Positions 24,566 to 36,958 of a stretch of 64,000 bases of DNA are shown here, in pieces (position 1 is the stretch's first letter; each line of letters opens with the position of its first letter). Position numbers and translations under genes: made by a program. Under the pieces are notes generated by a model. It saw only the letters and a list, made by a program, of their open reading frames with translations. It was not told the origin of the DNA and ran no database searches. This DNA comes from Erythrophleum ivorense (lineage: Eukaryota > Streptophyta > Magnoliopsida > Fabales > Fabaceae): contig JAIUCV010000345.1 in the NCBI GenBank assembly GCA_026724425.1, positions 186,001 to 250,000 on the forward strand. The letters are read 5' to 3'.

Positions 24566-27500
24566 TGTAACATTTGGTATTTCGTAAAAATTTTGAAATA
24601 AGTCAATTTGAAAAGCAAGTCCCTTAGATTGAATAATTTAAGGTAAAAAAAAATTAGGATAAAATTTTAAATAATGAAAAATGTGAATCTAAGGTCTAAA
24701 ATACCTGAAAACCCAAGTCAGGGTAGCTCAATAAAATTGCCGAAAGTGTAGTGGTATTTTTGTAAATATGAGTACTTTTGAAAAACTAACAGGAGGGCTT
24801 TTTAAATGAAAATTTTAAGCTTTTTGAGGTTCTCAGAGGCCTAAAAAATTAAGGAAGCCCCCGGGACAGTTAAAACCCTTATCATATATGTTTTTGAGTG
24901 TCGATTAACCTAAATTTTGACTCTCTTATTCGAAAAGGTTTTTAATCTAAATTGATTGATTCCAAAGTTATTTTATAAATTAGAGAATCTAAATTTTATG
25001 ATGGAAAAGATAGTTCTAAAAAAGGAGCTAAAATGAGCCTAAAATGAACTAGCCAAGAAAAGGGACATAAATAGCATTTTTAAAGAACAATTCCTTTCCA
25101 TATTGCTTCTTAAAGGGTGTCCCTTTTCTCCTTCATTTAACTGACCCATTTGTTCTACCCAAAATAGAGAGAGAGACCAGGGAAGAGGGCGCACCTAGAG
25201 AGGAGAAGAAGAAGAGAAAAACTGAAGGAAAAAGGTAAGGAAAACTTAAGATTTTCATGGTTCTTCCTTTAGTAATTATATTCTCCTTCTTCCCACCTTT
25301 CTTTCCATGGCTTTGGTGAATGATATGGGTCTGTTTTGAGTGTGATTTAGAGGGAGAAGGTTAGACTTTAAAAGAGAAGCCTATACCAAGTGAAAGAGCC
25401 TTTGAAGAAACCAAGGAACCAGGGTAATTCTTCTTGCTTCTGTTGCTTTCTATTTCTTGCTTCTTTTGTGCTTGGTTCGACCACCTTGAGATCTTGTAAA
25501 AGGCAGTGAATTTTGACCAAGAGCAAGCATGAAACCTAAGATTTAGACTATGGAAAGCTAGGAAATGCAAAGAAACCTAAATGAAAACTAATGAAATTCA
25601 AGATAGTAAAGCTAGGGATTTAAGGACATATGCTTAAATCTGATTTTGTCCAAGGGCATTCTAGGTTATGTGATAGTTTAAATAAGTTCTTAAGATTCCT
25701 AGGAAGCCTCCCAAGTGTCTCCTCCTTCAAAGAAAAATTTAAAACTCCATAAGTACAAATGAGAGGTATAGGCTCGACCAAGCTTAGAGTAGACCTAGGC
25801 TCAGCCAAGCTTAGAGTAGATACCTATGGAGTGTTTTAAATTTTTCTAAGCTTAGTTTAGGATTATATATGATGGGAGAATATGAGAGGAAGTTTTGAAA
25901 AGATTTTAGAAGCCATAGATTGAAAGTTGGAGCTATAGGTTTCATAATATAACATAATGAAGCAACATATAGTTAGGCTCTTCAAAATGTTTGTGTGAGG
26001 GCTCCAAGAAGTCTAAATAGAGTCAAGAGTCATAGATTGAAGGAAAGAATGGAGCCAAGATCTTAAATTCTATTAGTTGCTTCATTAAGTGCTTTATGAA
26101 ACCATAATTGATACATATGAACAAGTAGGCTTCTCTTGAGTGTATGTGGTATTAGAGTTTGTTTCAAGAATGTAATTGGGTCCTATTTGGTGTGTCTAGG
26201 CTAAAGGAATCATACTCCACCCACTTGCAAGTGTTTAACCAAAAGAGGGAAAGAGCAATTAAGGAAAAGTGTGTGTATTTGCATTCAAGATAGCTCTCTA
26301 ACCTTTCTCTCATGCATTCTTAATTGTTTTCTTGTCTTGGATGTATATATGTATGTTTTATGATATGAGAAATGTGTATAGTTATTTTCTACATGCCATG
26401 GTACCATTATGTGCATAATATGTGTTTTATGAATGTTATTTGTCTTAAATGAGTTAGGTGAAGCCAAAAGTCTCTTAGTAAAAGTGAGGATGAGCCAAAA
26501 GTCCATAGGGTTGGGTGAGACAAAGTCAAAAGTCTCAAGAAGAGTAAGACTTAATCAAAAGTCCTTTGAAAATGAGTGAGACAAATCCAAAAGTCCTAAG
26601 AAAAAGGAGTAAGGCTAAACCAATACTCTTGAAAGCCAATATGTGATATGTATGAGTTTCTTGAACATGAAAATGATTGTATATATTATTACTAGTAGCT
26701 AAAGGTTCATACATGCATTCTTGGACTTGAAATTATGGCTTTTATGTATGATGAAAAGGGTTAAGAGTTATTGAAATTATTGGAGTCTCACTGTTCCTTC
26801 CCCAATATCTAACCATGTTTAGGTAAGCCAAATGGACCAAGGAATGGGAGCTAACAAACTTAAGAAATAAGACTTTGACATGTGTATAGAAAAATGGACT
26901 TTGTATATGTAGTTTAATGTCAAGAATTGTAACCATGAGTTGTATATGTGATGTAGACACTTGAGCACACTCAAATATATGTTGACATGATGTATAGAAT
27001 GATTTTGTAGTTATATGAATGATGATGTGCGATTTTACCACTCAAGACCTTTTTTTATATATGGTTTCTATGTGTATATGAACAAGTAGCATAGTGAAAA
27101 TGAGTTTCATGAGATTTTGAACCAAATGGCATGTCTCCCTAAGCTGTGATTATGGCTTTGGATGTGCCCATGTGGCCTTGGACAATGAAGAAAGCCATTT
27201 GACCCCATTTTGAACCAATTGAACCATCAAAATCGACCAAATTGTTTGATGAACCAAAGTCCAACCAAATGAGTGATTTTCCCTATGAAATTTGGCCAAC
27301 AAGTAGGTATCATCCAGAGCTTTCCATAGAGCTAAAAAGCAACTAATTTGGAGTTTTAGAGAATTTATTATGATTTTTCAAAGTTGGGAAAAAATGCTAA
27401 ATGGTAGGATGCACTGTTCATTTGGTTAGTTTCTTTTCTTATGTCATCCGTGGACCAAATGGTGTCCAATGGCTATGTAATTTTACACACACAAACTAGA

Positions 27501-28244
27501 CATGATAAGCTTTATATAGCCACTAAGAACACCCCATTTGGAGGTTTGTAGAGGAAGAACCAAATTTTTGAGGTTTCATGATAGTATCAAGAATGCAGTA
27601 GGACCTCTGGTATTATTCCATAAATTTTCATAAGATAAAGGCATTTATTTTGGTATGGACATATTTTTATCCTCTATTTAATATCCATAACTTTCTAGAA
27701 TGGTATGGTTTGTTAGATTTTGATTTTTTTTAGAATTAGTTATAAATTTTTAAAAATTATATCAGTAACCTATAATAGAAAACCTAGGTAGTTGGACCTT
27801 TAGTACTTTTCTATTATCAATCGTGGTCTAGTCGATGTGTTTATGGCTTGAAATGATTTTTAACCTATAGTGACATTTAGAGTTTTCTAGAAAGCTATCA
27901 TTTACTTGATTTTGATTTTTCTATAATTAATTATGATTTTCCAAAATTTGTATAAGAAACCTAGTATTGGAACCCGAGAGCATCTTTGCATTTTTCTGAT
28001 GTGTAGCTTATAACCCAAGGAGCATGTGCTATTTCTTGATGTTTATGACTTGTATAGATGGATTATAAGTAAAGGATGATATTGGAGAATTCATGGGATC
28101 CACAAAACGTAAAATGAATTTTTGAAACCCTACGCAATGCAAAAGTAATGTATTATTTTTATTGATTTTCTTAAAAAAGTTGCCAAACCAACAAAATGTA
28201 ACTAGATAAAGATAAAGGAAAGAATAGAATAATATGGTGTTATA
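24566..28244 (+). mobile_element. Complete long LTR-like element, TSD GTTCC
   Basis: The element starts TGTAACATTT at 24566 and ends TGTTATA at 28244 (TGTTACA with one C-to-T change). GTTCC flanks both sides (24561-24565 and 28245-28249). At 3,679 bp it is the longest complete copy and defines the order of blocks used to interpret the nest at 7547-16180. These are a 5' block with gaggttctcagaggcc (24825), a GA-rich run (25165-25235), splice-donor-like AAAGGTAAGG (25231), a tandem repeat with CCAAAAGTCC cores (26455-26640), and a 3' block with GGACCAAATGGTGTCC (27450). It lacks the TATAGCGA array, so it represents a subfamily. No coding region or internal domain is seen. Confidence 0.85.
26455..26640 (+). 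repeat. CCAAAAGTCC tandem repeat, six-unit version
   Basis: Units of about 30 bp with cores such as GAAGCCAAAAGTCTC, GAGCCAAAAGTCC and AATCCAAAAGTCC are separated by GTGAG words. It sits in the same relative position as in the other family members, with more units. Confidence 0.7.
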
Positions 28245-28249
28245 GTTCC

Positions 28250-28773
28250 CATTCCTTATCCTTCCCTCCTTAAAAAAGGGGGAAATGGTATGTCTTTAAA
28301 TTACTTCCTGTCTAACAACATTTAAAAATGAACTTCACTAAACCAATTACAAAGGCCATCAATACGAATACAATTACTAAGAATATAAAAGGAAAAGGAA
28401 AAAAATTTTGATAAATAAGGACAAACTCCATAAAATAAAAGCACCATTTACATCTCCGATAGAACTTTTAAAGTAAGCCAACCCACACCTATAAGTTGGC
28501 TTACCAAGTGTTCCCCCTAACATGATCTGGGCTAGGTTATCCCATTTTGAAAATAGATTGATCATGAGCTTGATGACTTTAATCTATAGATAGCATGAAA
28601 TGTTGTTTTAACTATTTTGCTCCATAGAAAGAAAAGTTTTCAGTGCATAAAGGTAAGCAAGAAAAAAGAGATATTCATTAAATTTTGTTGAGCTTGAGTC
28701 CATGTGCGATTAAATAAAGCTAATTATGTTCTACATTAGTAAGCTCAAAAAGGCACAAGAACAATAAATTTTT
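28250..28773. other. No gene seen
   Basis: AT-rich single-copy-looking sequence between a solo LTR and a MITE. No coding or structural signal was recognised. Confidence 0.4.
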
Positions 28774-29065
28774 GGTGAAATTAGTGTTTTGGTCCTATAA
28801 GTTTATTTTGTGCCAAAGTGGTCCTTTTAACTTGTAATTAGTATTGTATATATCCTAAACTGTCAACTTCGTCTACCAGTTTAACAAACACATAGGATGT
28901 TGTATTAACAGAGCTAATGATTTAAGATATATAATATACAAATTAAAAAAAAATTTGGCCATAGATACAAATTAGAAGTTAAAGGATAAGTTTCACATGA
29001 AACAAAATTTAAGGGCCAAATCAAAATAGTAAATAAACTTAAAGGATCAAAATACTCATTTAATC
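28774..29065. mobile_element. Mutator-type MITE, near-perfect 9-bp TSD
   Basis: The ends are inverted: GGTGAAATTAGTGTTTTGGTCC at the left, and the reverse complement of the right end, GATTAAATGAGTATTTTGATCC (17 of 22 match). The inverted similarity continues inward with variants of CCTTTAACTT. The flanks TAAATTTTT and TAAATTTTA agree at 8 of 9 positions. This fits a small non-autonomous MULE of about 290 bp. It has no coding capacity. Confidence 0.55.
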
Positions 29066-29231
29066 TAAATTTTATTTTAAAGCCCATGAAGTTGTCTTTC
29101 CAAAATGATTAGGGAGTGAAGTGAGATTAGTTAATTAGTATTCTAGCCAAAAAAGACTCAAAAAGTGGACTATATATCTAATATTGGTTCATTAATAATA
29201 CAATGCTCATATCCTATGTTTTATTATTATG
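29066..29231. other. Short spacer, nothing seen
   Basis: AT-rich; no features recognised. Confidence 0.4.
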
Positions 29232-29521
29232 TGTTAGTTTAAAAGAGTACAAGAAGAGGGATTAAATTGTGCTTTAAGAAAAATTTAACTTCTTAAATTC
29301 TCTTTTTAAGATTTATAGCTTCCTAAACTCTGTATAAATTTCAGGTACCTTTAAAATGCATGCTCATAAACTTATCTTGAAAAGGTTAAGATATTAGCAA
29401 TGAAAAACTTTTAAGAAATTGAAAGTGAAGGAGAGTAAAAGTTCACACGACTAGATTATCCTAGTTCAATTCACTTGGATCCTACATATGATCCTTAAGC
29501 ATAAAACAGGGAATTTGTTAT

Positions 29522-31874
29522 TGTCATGACCCAATTTTTGGGCCACGACCGGCGCATAGGCTAAACTAATCTAGAGATTTAGTTAGCCTAGCAAGCCTTA
29601 CAAAGTCCAAAGTGAACTATTCTACCATATATTTAAACTAACCCATATAACCCCTAAGTTTTGAAAACTTAAATATTCAATTTATTATATCATTAGAGGC
29701 TACCGAAAATTCGGCAGCATTTCCCCTAAAAATTGGACATCCCATCCTGAAAAAAAAAAATATTAAACAGCACTAATACCAGCAACAACAAGTTATATAT
29801 AACCAAAATACCTAGCTAGGAAATAAAAACAATGTTTATATATTATAAGTGACCGTATAACATGGACAATTTCAAAATTCTTTTTCTACACTTACGTGCC
29901 ACCACATCATGGAGTCTGACACAATTTCACATAATTAAACACCTACTCTAAGGGTTTGGTAGCTCTCAAGCTCCCAAATCACTTCACTCCTTAATTCGCT
30001 GGTCTGAAAAATAAGGAAAGAAGAGGGATAAGCCTACCACTGGCTTAGTGAGTGTATAAATAATAAAGCATATAAAGGGAAAAATAAGTGCATACAGGAA
30101 TTTTTAAAAGAGAAAATCAATGATCACCAGATAATTTAGGCAATAAAATTTATAAATGAAATGAAAAATAATTATTTAATTAAAAAAAACTTTTAGATAA
30201 GATCTATATTTTCTAAATATAAGAAAAATATTATAGGAATGGGTATAATAGAGAGGAACCAAATCATCAAACCTCATCATCATATATCATGGCATTTCTT
30301 TGGATTCATCACATCTTATCACTTTCACAATATACATCTAACATCTCAGTTCGCAGCACTGGATACATCACATCGCAGTGCCATCACAATTCACAACTTA
30401 TTCTAAGTGCACCTATGCCGTTATTTTCGCTAATGACTACAGGATCCTAACTAGATTCCCATTTATTATATAAAATAAAAATAATTAAAATAAAATTCCT
30501 TCAAATAGAATTTAGCTATCAAAAATAAATAAGAAAATCAAGAAGTAAATAAATAATTAAATACGGCAAGTTAACCTTCAATATAATCTTTATAACATAT
30601 GAAACCACAAAACAACATAAAATACTCTCCTCATAAATAAACATATACTTACCATCACTTTCTTTTCATCCAATTCATTCTTTTGCGTTCCACAAGAATA
30701 TATCACGCCACATTTCAACTATCAATTTTTTTTTATAAATTTATTAAATCATCATAAGAATATATATATATATATATATATATCCAGTTTGGGGTTTTGA
30801 AAACACTGATTTGTTTCCCTAAGGGATAGAGCACATAAATCACATAATTAAAAATTTCACCATAGAAAATATAAAATTGAATGAAATAGATATATCACTC
30901 TATTATCTACACACTCACCAGTTGGGACTAATAGTTTAAGTCCCTATTTCCTATTGTTTAATGCTGAGCCTCAGTTGAATGAATTTTTCTGGTGTCACCT
31001 AAAATTATAACTAATATAAATTAATTATATTAACCACTCCAATAATATCTATAATTATTTATATAACCTAATATACTCCCTAAAACATAAATCCCTAAAT
31101 TCTTATATACATTTCTATCCTAAATACTAACCCTAAATTTGGGATTTTTCAATCTAAGCTTCCATAACTTAAATTAAGTTCAAAACTTACTTCTAGAAAC
31201 TCCAAAGATAACTTTAGAAGGGTTAATTTACATTTAAATGTTGAAATTCAAAAAACCCCAATTGTGGAGCTCACCCACGGCACTATGAATGAAGAGAGCT
31301 ACATGAAGGGAATTTTTGCTTCAATAAAGCATGTGAAAGGATCAATATTAATGGAAAAGAAAGATAAAGGGGGAAGAGAAAAAAAACTACCTCCAAGTTC
31401 CAAAAATGGCAGCTGGACGGCGAAGAGAAAATGGGAAGAAGATGAGAATAATGGAGTTGTAATGATGGGAAGAAGCACCAGGATTGAAGCACGCCGGAAT
31501 AGTGACTAACGCCAGTAGATGCGCGAATGGAAGCAACCAAAATAGAAGAGAAAATTTTTGGGAGATGGAGATGTATGATGGCAGCGAAGAGAAGCAAAGT
31601 TTTTCGTGAATGAAATGAAGAATAAGAAAAAGGGATGCTGCTTCTGATGAAAACATTGGAGAGAGAAGGTGTTTAGGAAATATTAAAGTATCTTTGGCCA
31701 ATATTGCACTTTTGCCCCCAATAAATATGCTTTAATTGAGATTTAAAATGATTGGAAAAGCCCTTTAAAAAAAATTCAAAAAAATTATTTAGTTTTTTTT
31801 TAATAACCAAATATATATTATTTATTTATTTATTTTTATTATATATATATATATATATATATTTAGGTATTACA
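29522..31874 (+). mobile_element. Solo LTR, TGTCATGACCC...TATTACA, TSD GTTAT
   Basis: The element starts TGTCATGACCC at 29522 and ends ATTTAGGTATTACA at 31874. GTTAT at 29517-29521 repeats at 31875-31879. The length is 2,353 bp. Near the start are CACGACCGGCGC and, at about 29700, ACCGAAAATTCGGCAGCATTTCC read across an inverted ATTCGG word. Both are common in plant Ty3/gypsy-type LTRs as I know them. Two TA microsatellites lie inside (30761-30783, 31841-31862). The open frames at 31264-31701 on both strands lie in the purine-rich 3' part and are not genes. Confidence 0.85.
30761..30783. repeat. (TA)n microsatellite
   Basis: Uninterrupted TA dinucleotides inside the solo LTR. Similar tracts occur at 31841-31862, 34050-34073 and 43719-43737. 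Confidence 0.95.
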
Positions 31875-33212
31875 GTTATTATAAGATAGTCACAATACAC
31901 AAGCTAATCCTTTTTAGAAGCTCAACTATTAAGAGTTTTTCTACCTAGTCAATAAGACAACATTTAGGACTCACATAGATGTTTTACAAGCCAAATACAT
32001 GAGTAAGCCTTAAAATCAATTCAACTCCTATGAGCTTCTCTACTTACAACTTGAGGCAACCCAATACATAGGCATAGTTCGAGGACTTTTACAACTCAAT
32101 ATTCCCATTAGAATTTAGCAGGTTCCTAGCAACCTAAAATTTAGATCAAATATAGGAAAGTAAATATCACAATAAGCACAGGTCCACTAAGAGCTCTCAA
32201 TAATCAAGTTAACAATCTCACTCAAAGCAATATAACTAGTATTAGCACTTCAACGATTAGGTGAAGAGACAAACTAAATGCTATATTAAATGTTTTTCTT
32301 TCTTCTCGTTCAGTTCTCTATCTCTTTCTTCACCAATGACTTTCTTAAATCGCATAAGCTAGCCTTTCTCACATATTCAATCATCTTTTTGTAACGCATC
32401 TTTAATTGCTAGGAGTGTACCTTCAACAAATGCTTCACCAGCCAACAGCCATTACTGCGTTCTTCCTCATCTATTGTGATAGCTTCCTTTCATGACTTGA
32501 AACTTTTCTATTTCTTCGACCAAGATGCTTTGAAATGTACTCCTGAGCACTTCTTGTCAAAACTTTCACTCACTTCTTTGAAATATGAAATTGTCACTGT
32601 TGTGGAGAGTGAAGATATCATGTCTTAGTTTGCTTCTCTTGTAATATTTCATCTGTCACTGCTACTCTTTAGGTAGCTTTATCAAATCCTTGCTCTTGCT
32701 TATATATTTAAGAAACGATGTTCTTAACATTCTTTTAATGCTCATGGTCCCCAAAAAAAAATTTCTTTCAATGGCTGTCCTTTTTGTTGTGTAATTCTTG
32801 TGACTTCCTGATAAAGCCCTTTAGACACTGCCCAACTACACGAGAAGAAATCAAAACAAACATTGATATTTCAAATGCTTCATGCGTTAAACCACTTCTT
32901 CTCACTATCATTTCACTTAAGCCCAATTGACATTTCATGTTTGCATTGTTTGCATGGTTAATAGAAGAAATCTGGCCTCAAAAACGTTGATGAAACATTC
33001 TTTATTTGCAGATTATGCTTTCTTGATACGACGTCGCCTAATTTTATGAGTTTTTAGTATAAGATCTGGCCCATTTTCACAAAACTAAATTTTCTAAAAT
33101 CTTATTTATAATATGATTTTCCAAAATAATTTTCTTGTAAAAGCCATTTTTCAATTTGACATAATTAAAACCATTTCAATTTAAAAATTTTCTTTTAGGG
33201 CTTGATTCAACA

Positions 33213-33227
33213 ATCTCCCCATTTTTT
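33213..33227 (-). other. Polypurine tract of decayed copia element
   Basis: On the minus strand AAAAAATGGGGAGAT immediately precedes TGTTGAATC. This is the arrangement of plus-strand primer and LTR start also seen at 52691-52704 in the complete copia element. Confidence 0.65.
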
Positions 33228-33799
33228 ATTATGTCAAACTTTTTTTTTTTGAAAAGTTGATGCGCAACAATATTTTGGAAAATATGAATAAAACAATGTA
33301 AGACGAACTTCCCTGTATATCCCCGCTCTTGAAATAAACACTTTTGTCCTGGTAGATCTTTGTACACACAGGTGAATGCATGTATCCATGTCCATGAGTC
33401 TTGAACCAGCTTATAGTAAACTTGATCATGAGTCAAATTTATTTAAAAAAGAGTTAGAGTCCATGAAAAGAAAAATATAAAAATTAAACCTGGGTCCAAT
33501 ACTATTTTTAAAAAAATGACCTAGGTCAGGTCCGGTTGGGTCCACCCGAAAAGTTAAAAGGAAAATAATAGAAGAGTTTTTGTTTTTTTAATCATATTTC
33601 TCCCTCTCAAGTCGATGTTATATTGGTAGTAGTTTCTAATGTTGTTTGGCTGCTTTGCTACGAAACTGATGGTAAATTGAGGCATTGAAGCAAAATCAAA
33701 TGCATTCCATCTCCCCATTCTGTCTTTGCGTCTGTTTCCAGCTTTCATCATTTCCCTCTATCAATAATTTGCGGATTGATCCATATTTCTCAGTCACAT
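33228..33799. other. No gene recognised
   Basis: The minus-strand frames at 33176-33436 and 33554-33751 are short and do not resemble copia pol or any family I know. Confidence 0.35.
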
Positions 33800-34815
33800 C
33801 AAAATCAAATACAAACCTAACGATGTTATGAGCTTTGTTAGGTTTGGAAATTCCCAAGTCCTTCCTTGTTTTGGACGAAGACAGTAGCTTTAATTATAAT
33901 GTTTTACATTTTATTTTATTTTTTTGGTTTGTTGTGAATTTATAATTTCTGCTTACATACAGAATATTCAAGAAACACATTCATGCAGGAACAATTTTAT
34001 CATTCATAGTGAATGAAAATATGGTTAATGTTATTAATTGATTATATCAATATATATATATATATATATATATGAATCCAACCTATCTTATGTCTAACCT
34101 TTTTAAAATGAGTTTGTTTTTCATCAAACATTTTTCCAAAATTCATATTCATTTTTTTTTGTCTGGTAAATTTTTTGACTCATTATCAAGTCTAACCTTT
34201 AATATATAACTTTATATTAGACATGATCATAAGTTGAAAAGTTCTCCTAATCCAATAAGGCTGGTTTAAAAAAACAAAGATATAAGCAAAAAAAAAAAGC
34301 TCATTTTTTAAAATCAAATACAAATCTAATAATGTTATGACCTTTGTTTGGTTTGGAAATTCCCAACTCCTTCCTTGGTTTAGACGAAGACAGTAGCTTT
34401 GTTTGTTGAGAATATTCAGGAAATACATTCATGCAGGAATAATTCTATCATTCATAGTGAATGAAAATATGGATAATATTATTAATTGATAATATAAAAA
34501 ACATATATATTGATTATAACATGAGTTAGGCTTAAGTTCGAGCCACACTTGTAAAAAAAATCCAATTTCAACGTGTCTTATATCTGACCTTTTTAAAATG
34601 AGTTTGTTTTTCATCAAATATTTTTTTTCAGAGATCATATTCATTTTTTATCTATTGAGTGGATGAATATTTTGACTCATTATCAAGTCTAACCTTTAAT
34701 ATATAATTTTATATTATACATGATCATAAGTTTGAGAGTTCTCTTAACCCAATAAGGCTGGTTAAAAAAAATAGATATAAACAAAAAAAAGCTCATCTTT
34801 TAAAAAGTATGAATA
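33800..34815 (+). repeat. Diverged tandem duplication of about 0.5 kb
   Basis: Copy A (about 33800-34310) and copy B (about 34310-34815) share long words in the same order. These include tcaaatacaaa, tttggaaattcccaa, gacgaagacagtagcttt, catagtgaatgaaaatatgg, aaaatgagtttgtttttcat and ccaataaggctggtt. Copy B lacks about 58 bp found after gtagcttt in copy A and has about 60 extra bp after the tract of TA repeats. No coding sequence is evident. The origin (transposon piece or local duplication) is unknown. Confidence 0.8.
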
Positions 34816-36043
34816 AAAAGCAAAGCTAAGCACGAGCCTTTTTTAAGCCTAACCCATTTTGTGATAAAATCATTTTTTTAATATTATTCATCAATAAAAC
34901 TTTTAAGGGTCAAAATATAATTTTATTCAAATTAAAATAAAAAATATATATCACTAATTCACCATCAACTTTTTGACTTCCATTGTTGTTATATCTTTTT
35001 TTTTCTCATTTTTGTTCAATTTTGCGAAGCTCTGGCATGTTCTTTCACTATAACTACTTCTCTTTCTTCTTCCAACATGTGGTCTTCCTTGTTGTGAAAT
35101 CTAGTCTTCATTGTGTCTCGCCATTCTCCTTCTCTAGCATGCTTTGGTCACTAGAGCTCCTCCATAATTGGTGTGACAACTCTGATTTTTTTCTTCCTCC
35201 TCTTCCTAGCGTTTTGGCTGTAAATAATGGGATGTTTTTATGAAGGTTGGTTTTTCTTTTTCTCTTCATCTTCATCCCATTATCTTTCTTCTTATTTCAT
35301 TCTTGTTGAAACTTGTTGATGTTTCAACATATCCTCCTTACATTTGATGACTGATCAAAAGCTTCAAAATTGGAGGCTCTTTAACTTGCAATTTTTTTTC
35401 TCTTGATTTTTTATCACAGGTCTAACTCACTTTTAATCAGACCAAGCCAAACAAGCCTAGACTTTAAAATAGTAAACAATGCTGAGTCCAATTTTTGTTG
35501 CTATTTTTATTTTGATGAGCCTAACTTGTTTTTAAATAAATTTAACCCATGATCAAATCTACTTTGTAATAGTTGTGTTTGAGTAGAACAAGAAATATCT
35601 ATCCTTGTTTAAAAATGCAACAAACTTATAGATGCAAATGTAATAGACATCCCAATGAGATAGTTGAAGATGATAATATACACCTCTTGAAATGCCAATT
35701 TGAAGGCACCTTGGTGATCTTGCAGGGACAAAATTGATTTTATGTTAAATGAATTACTACCTTAGGTGATAGGTTTCTAAGCATGTATGGCTGGTTCACA
35801 CTAACTGAAAAACACACACAAGGAAGCAGAATTCAAATGAAATGTTCATAGTTAGAGTGTATTTGCATGGAGAACTACTATTGAAAACAATGTATTACAA
35901 TGTAAATCTTTCAACAATGACCACAACTTTCATCATGACAACTTATGGGGATTGCTTTAGCTTCTCTTCTACAAGCTCAATACAGCAATACAAAACCAAC
36001 TCAAGCGAATTTAGGGTCTATACAATGTCAACTACAAGTTGAT
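34816..36043. other. No gene recognised
   Basis: AT-rich. The open frame at 34983-35243 is a T-rich hydrophobic reading of low-complexity DNA. No splice-supported coding run was seen. Confidence 0.35.
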
Positions 36044-36958
36044 TGATGAAGAATGCACCTAGAAGGAAGTAAATAGGTGCTTTTGCATAAATGTATAGAA
36101 TTAAAGACAATTAAACTAATTAGATATTAATATGAAAAAGAACATAGAAAAAATTAATAAAGAATACTAGTGCAGAAATCTTGTAGATACAATAAGATCT
36201 TATCGATAAGATGTTAGAAAAGACTGTGTACATTTTAAAGATCAAGTAAATTTTTAACAATCTTGTTGACAGGATATTCTACCAGAGTGTAATGACAAAA
36301 ATAAAGAAAAGGGAGAAGAAATACACCATATATTATCTTAGTTCAGACCTCCTTATCCTACATCCAATTCCCGTAAACCTCAAGGGATTTTCTTTAACTC
36401 AATCTAAGCTCAGATTACAATGAAGATGCGTTTATATGTGCTCACTACCAACACAATGTTTAAACTCACCTCAAACTTTACAACACTTTGGTTTCATACA
36501 AACTTATCCAAAACTTTCTTTCCTTACACTTAGGAAAGATTTACAAAATGATATGAGGATATATTTAAAAACCTTATCTCTTACAAGCTAGATTTACCTA
36601 GATACTACGCTTAGAAATTTAAAATAAAAAGAACAATGAATACTATAATATAACTTAGTTTTTTTTTCTTTGCTTCAGTTCTCTATATTCTTCAGTTATT
36701 CATCTTATTGTTATATAGTGACTCCTAAAAGAAATATATCTGTTAGAGAGTTCAACTTTATAAATATAGTCGTTGCAAGAGATATGGAAGCAGAGACAGC
36801 TAAGGAAGTTATACTTTAGCTGCACAAGTTATTTTCATCTTCTTTCTTGATTTCAAATCCTTGGCCTTGCTTTGCTTTTTCTCCCTCTTCTACTACTTTT
36901 CTTAATTAATGTTTGGCTTAATAAAATTTGCTCAGATCAAGACTCATAATTGTTGACA
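36044..36958 (-). mobile_element. Solo copia LTR related to the 44600 element
   Basis: The minus strand starts TGTCAACAATTATGAG at 36958 and ends with GCACCTATTTACTTCC, then CTAGGTGCATTCTTCA, close to 36047. The complete copia element's LTR ends with almost the same words (CACCTATTCACCCC, TAGGTGCATTCTTCA). Both also share a region with TATCGA(T/C)AAGATCTTA (here near 36195). The flanks TTGAT (36039-36043) and TTGCT (36959-36963) agree at 4 of 5 bases. No polypurine tract or primer-binding site adjoins, so it is a solo LTR of about 0.9 kb. Confidence 0.6.

Larger units (their letters stand above)
29232..33212 (-). mobile_element. Decayed copia-type 3' LTR, split by a later solo LTR
   Basis: On the minus strand the LTR starts TGTTGAATCAAG at 33212, directly after a polypurine tract. 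Text typical of plant copia LTR transcripts follows between 32330 and 31880. After a gap filled by the solo LTR at 29522-31874 it continues into 29521-29232. It then ends with a C-rich tail (ATTTAATCCCTC) comparable to the CACCTATTCACCCC tail of the copia element at 44600. Removing the insertion leaves about 1.6 kb. The left terminus (TGTTAG on the plus strand at 29232) is a guess. No internal coding region follows to the right, so the rest of the element has been lost. Confidence 0.5.

Noticed and set aside
31264..31701. Open frames of 81 and 104 codons on both strands
   Set aside because: All lie within the solo LTR at 29522-31874 and are mutual shadows in purine-rich DNA.
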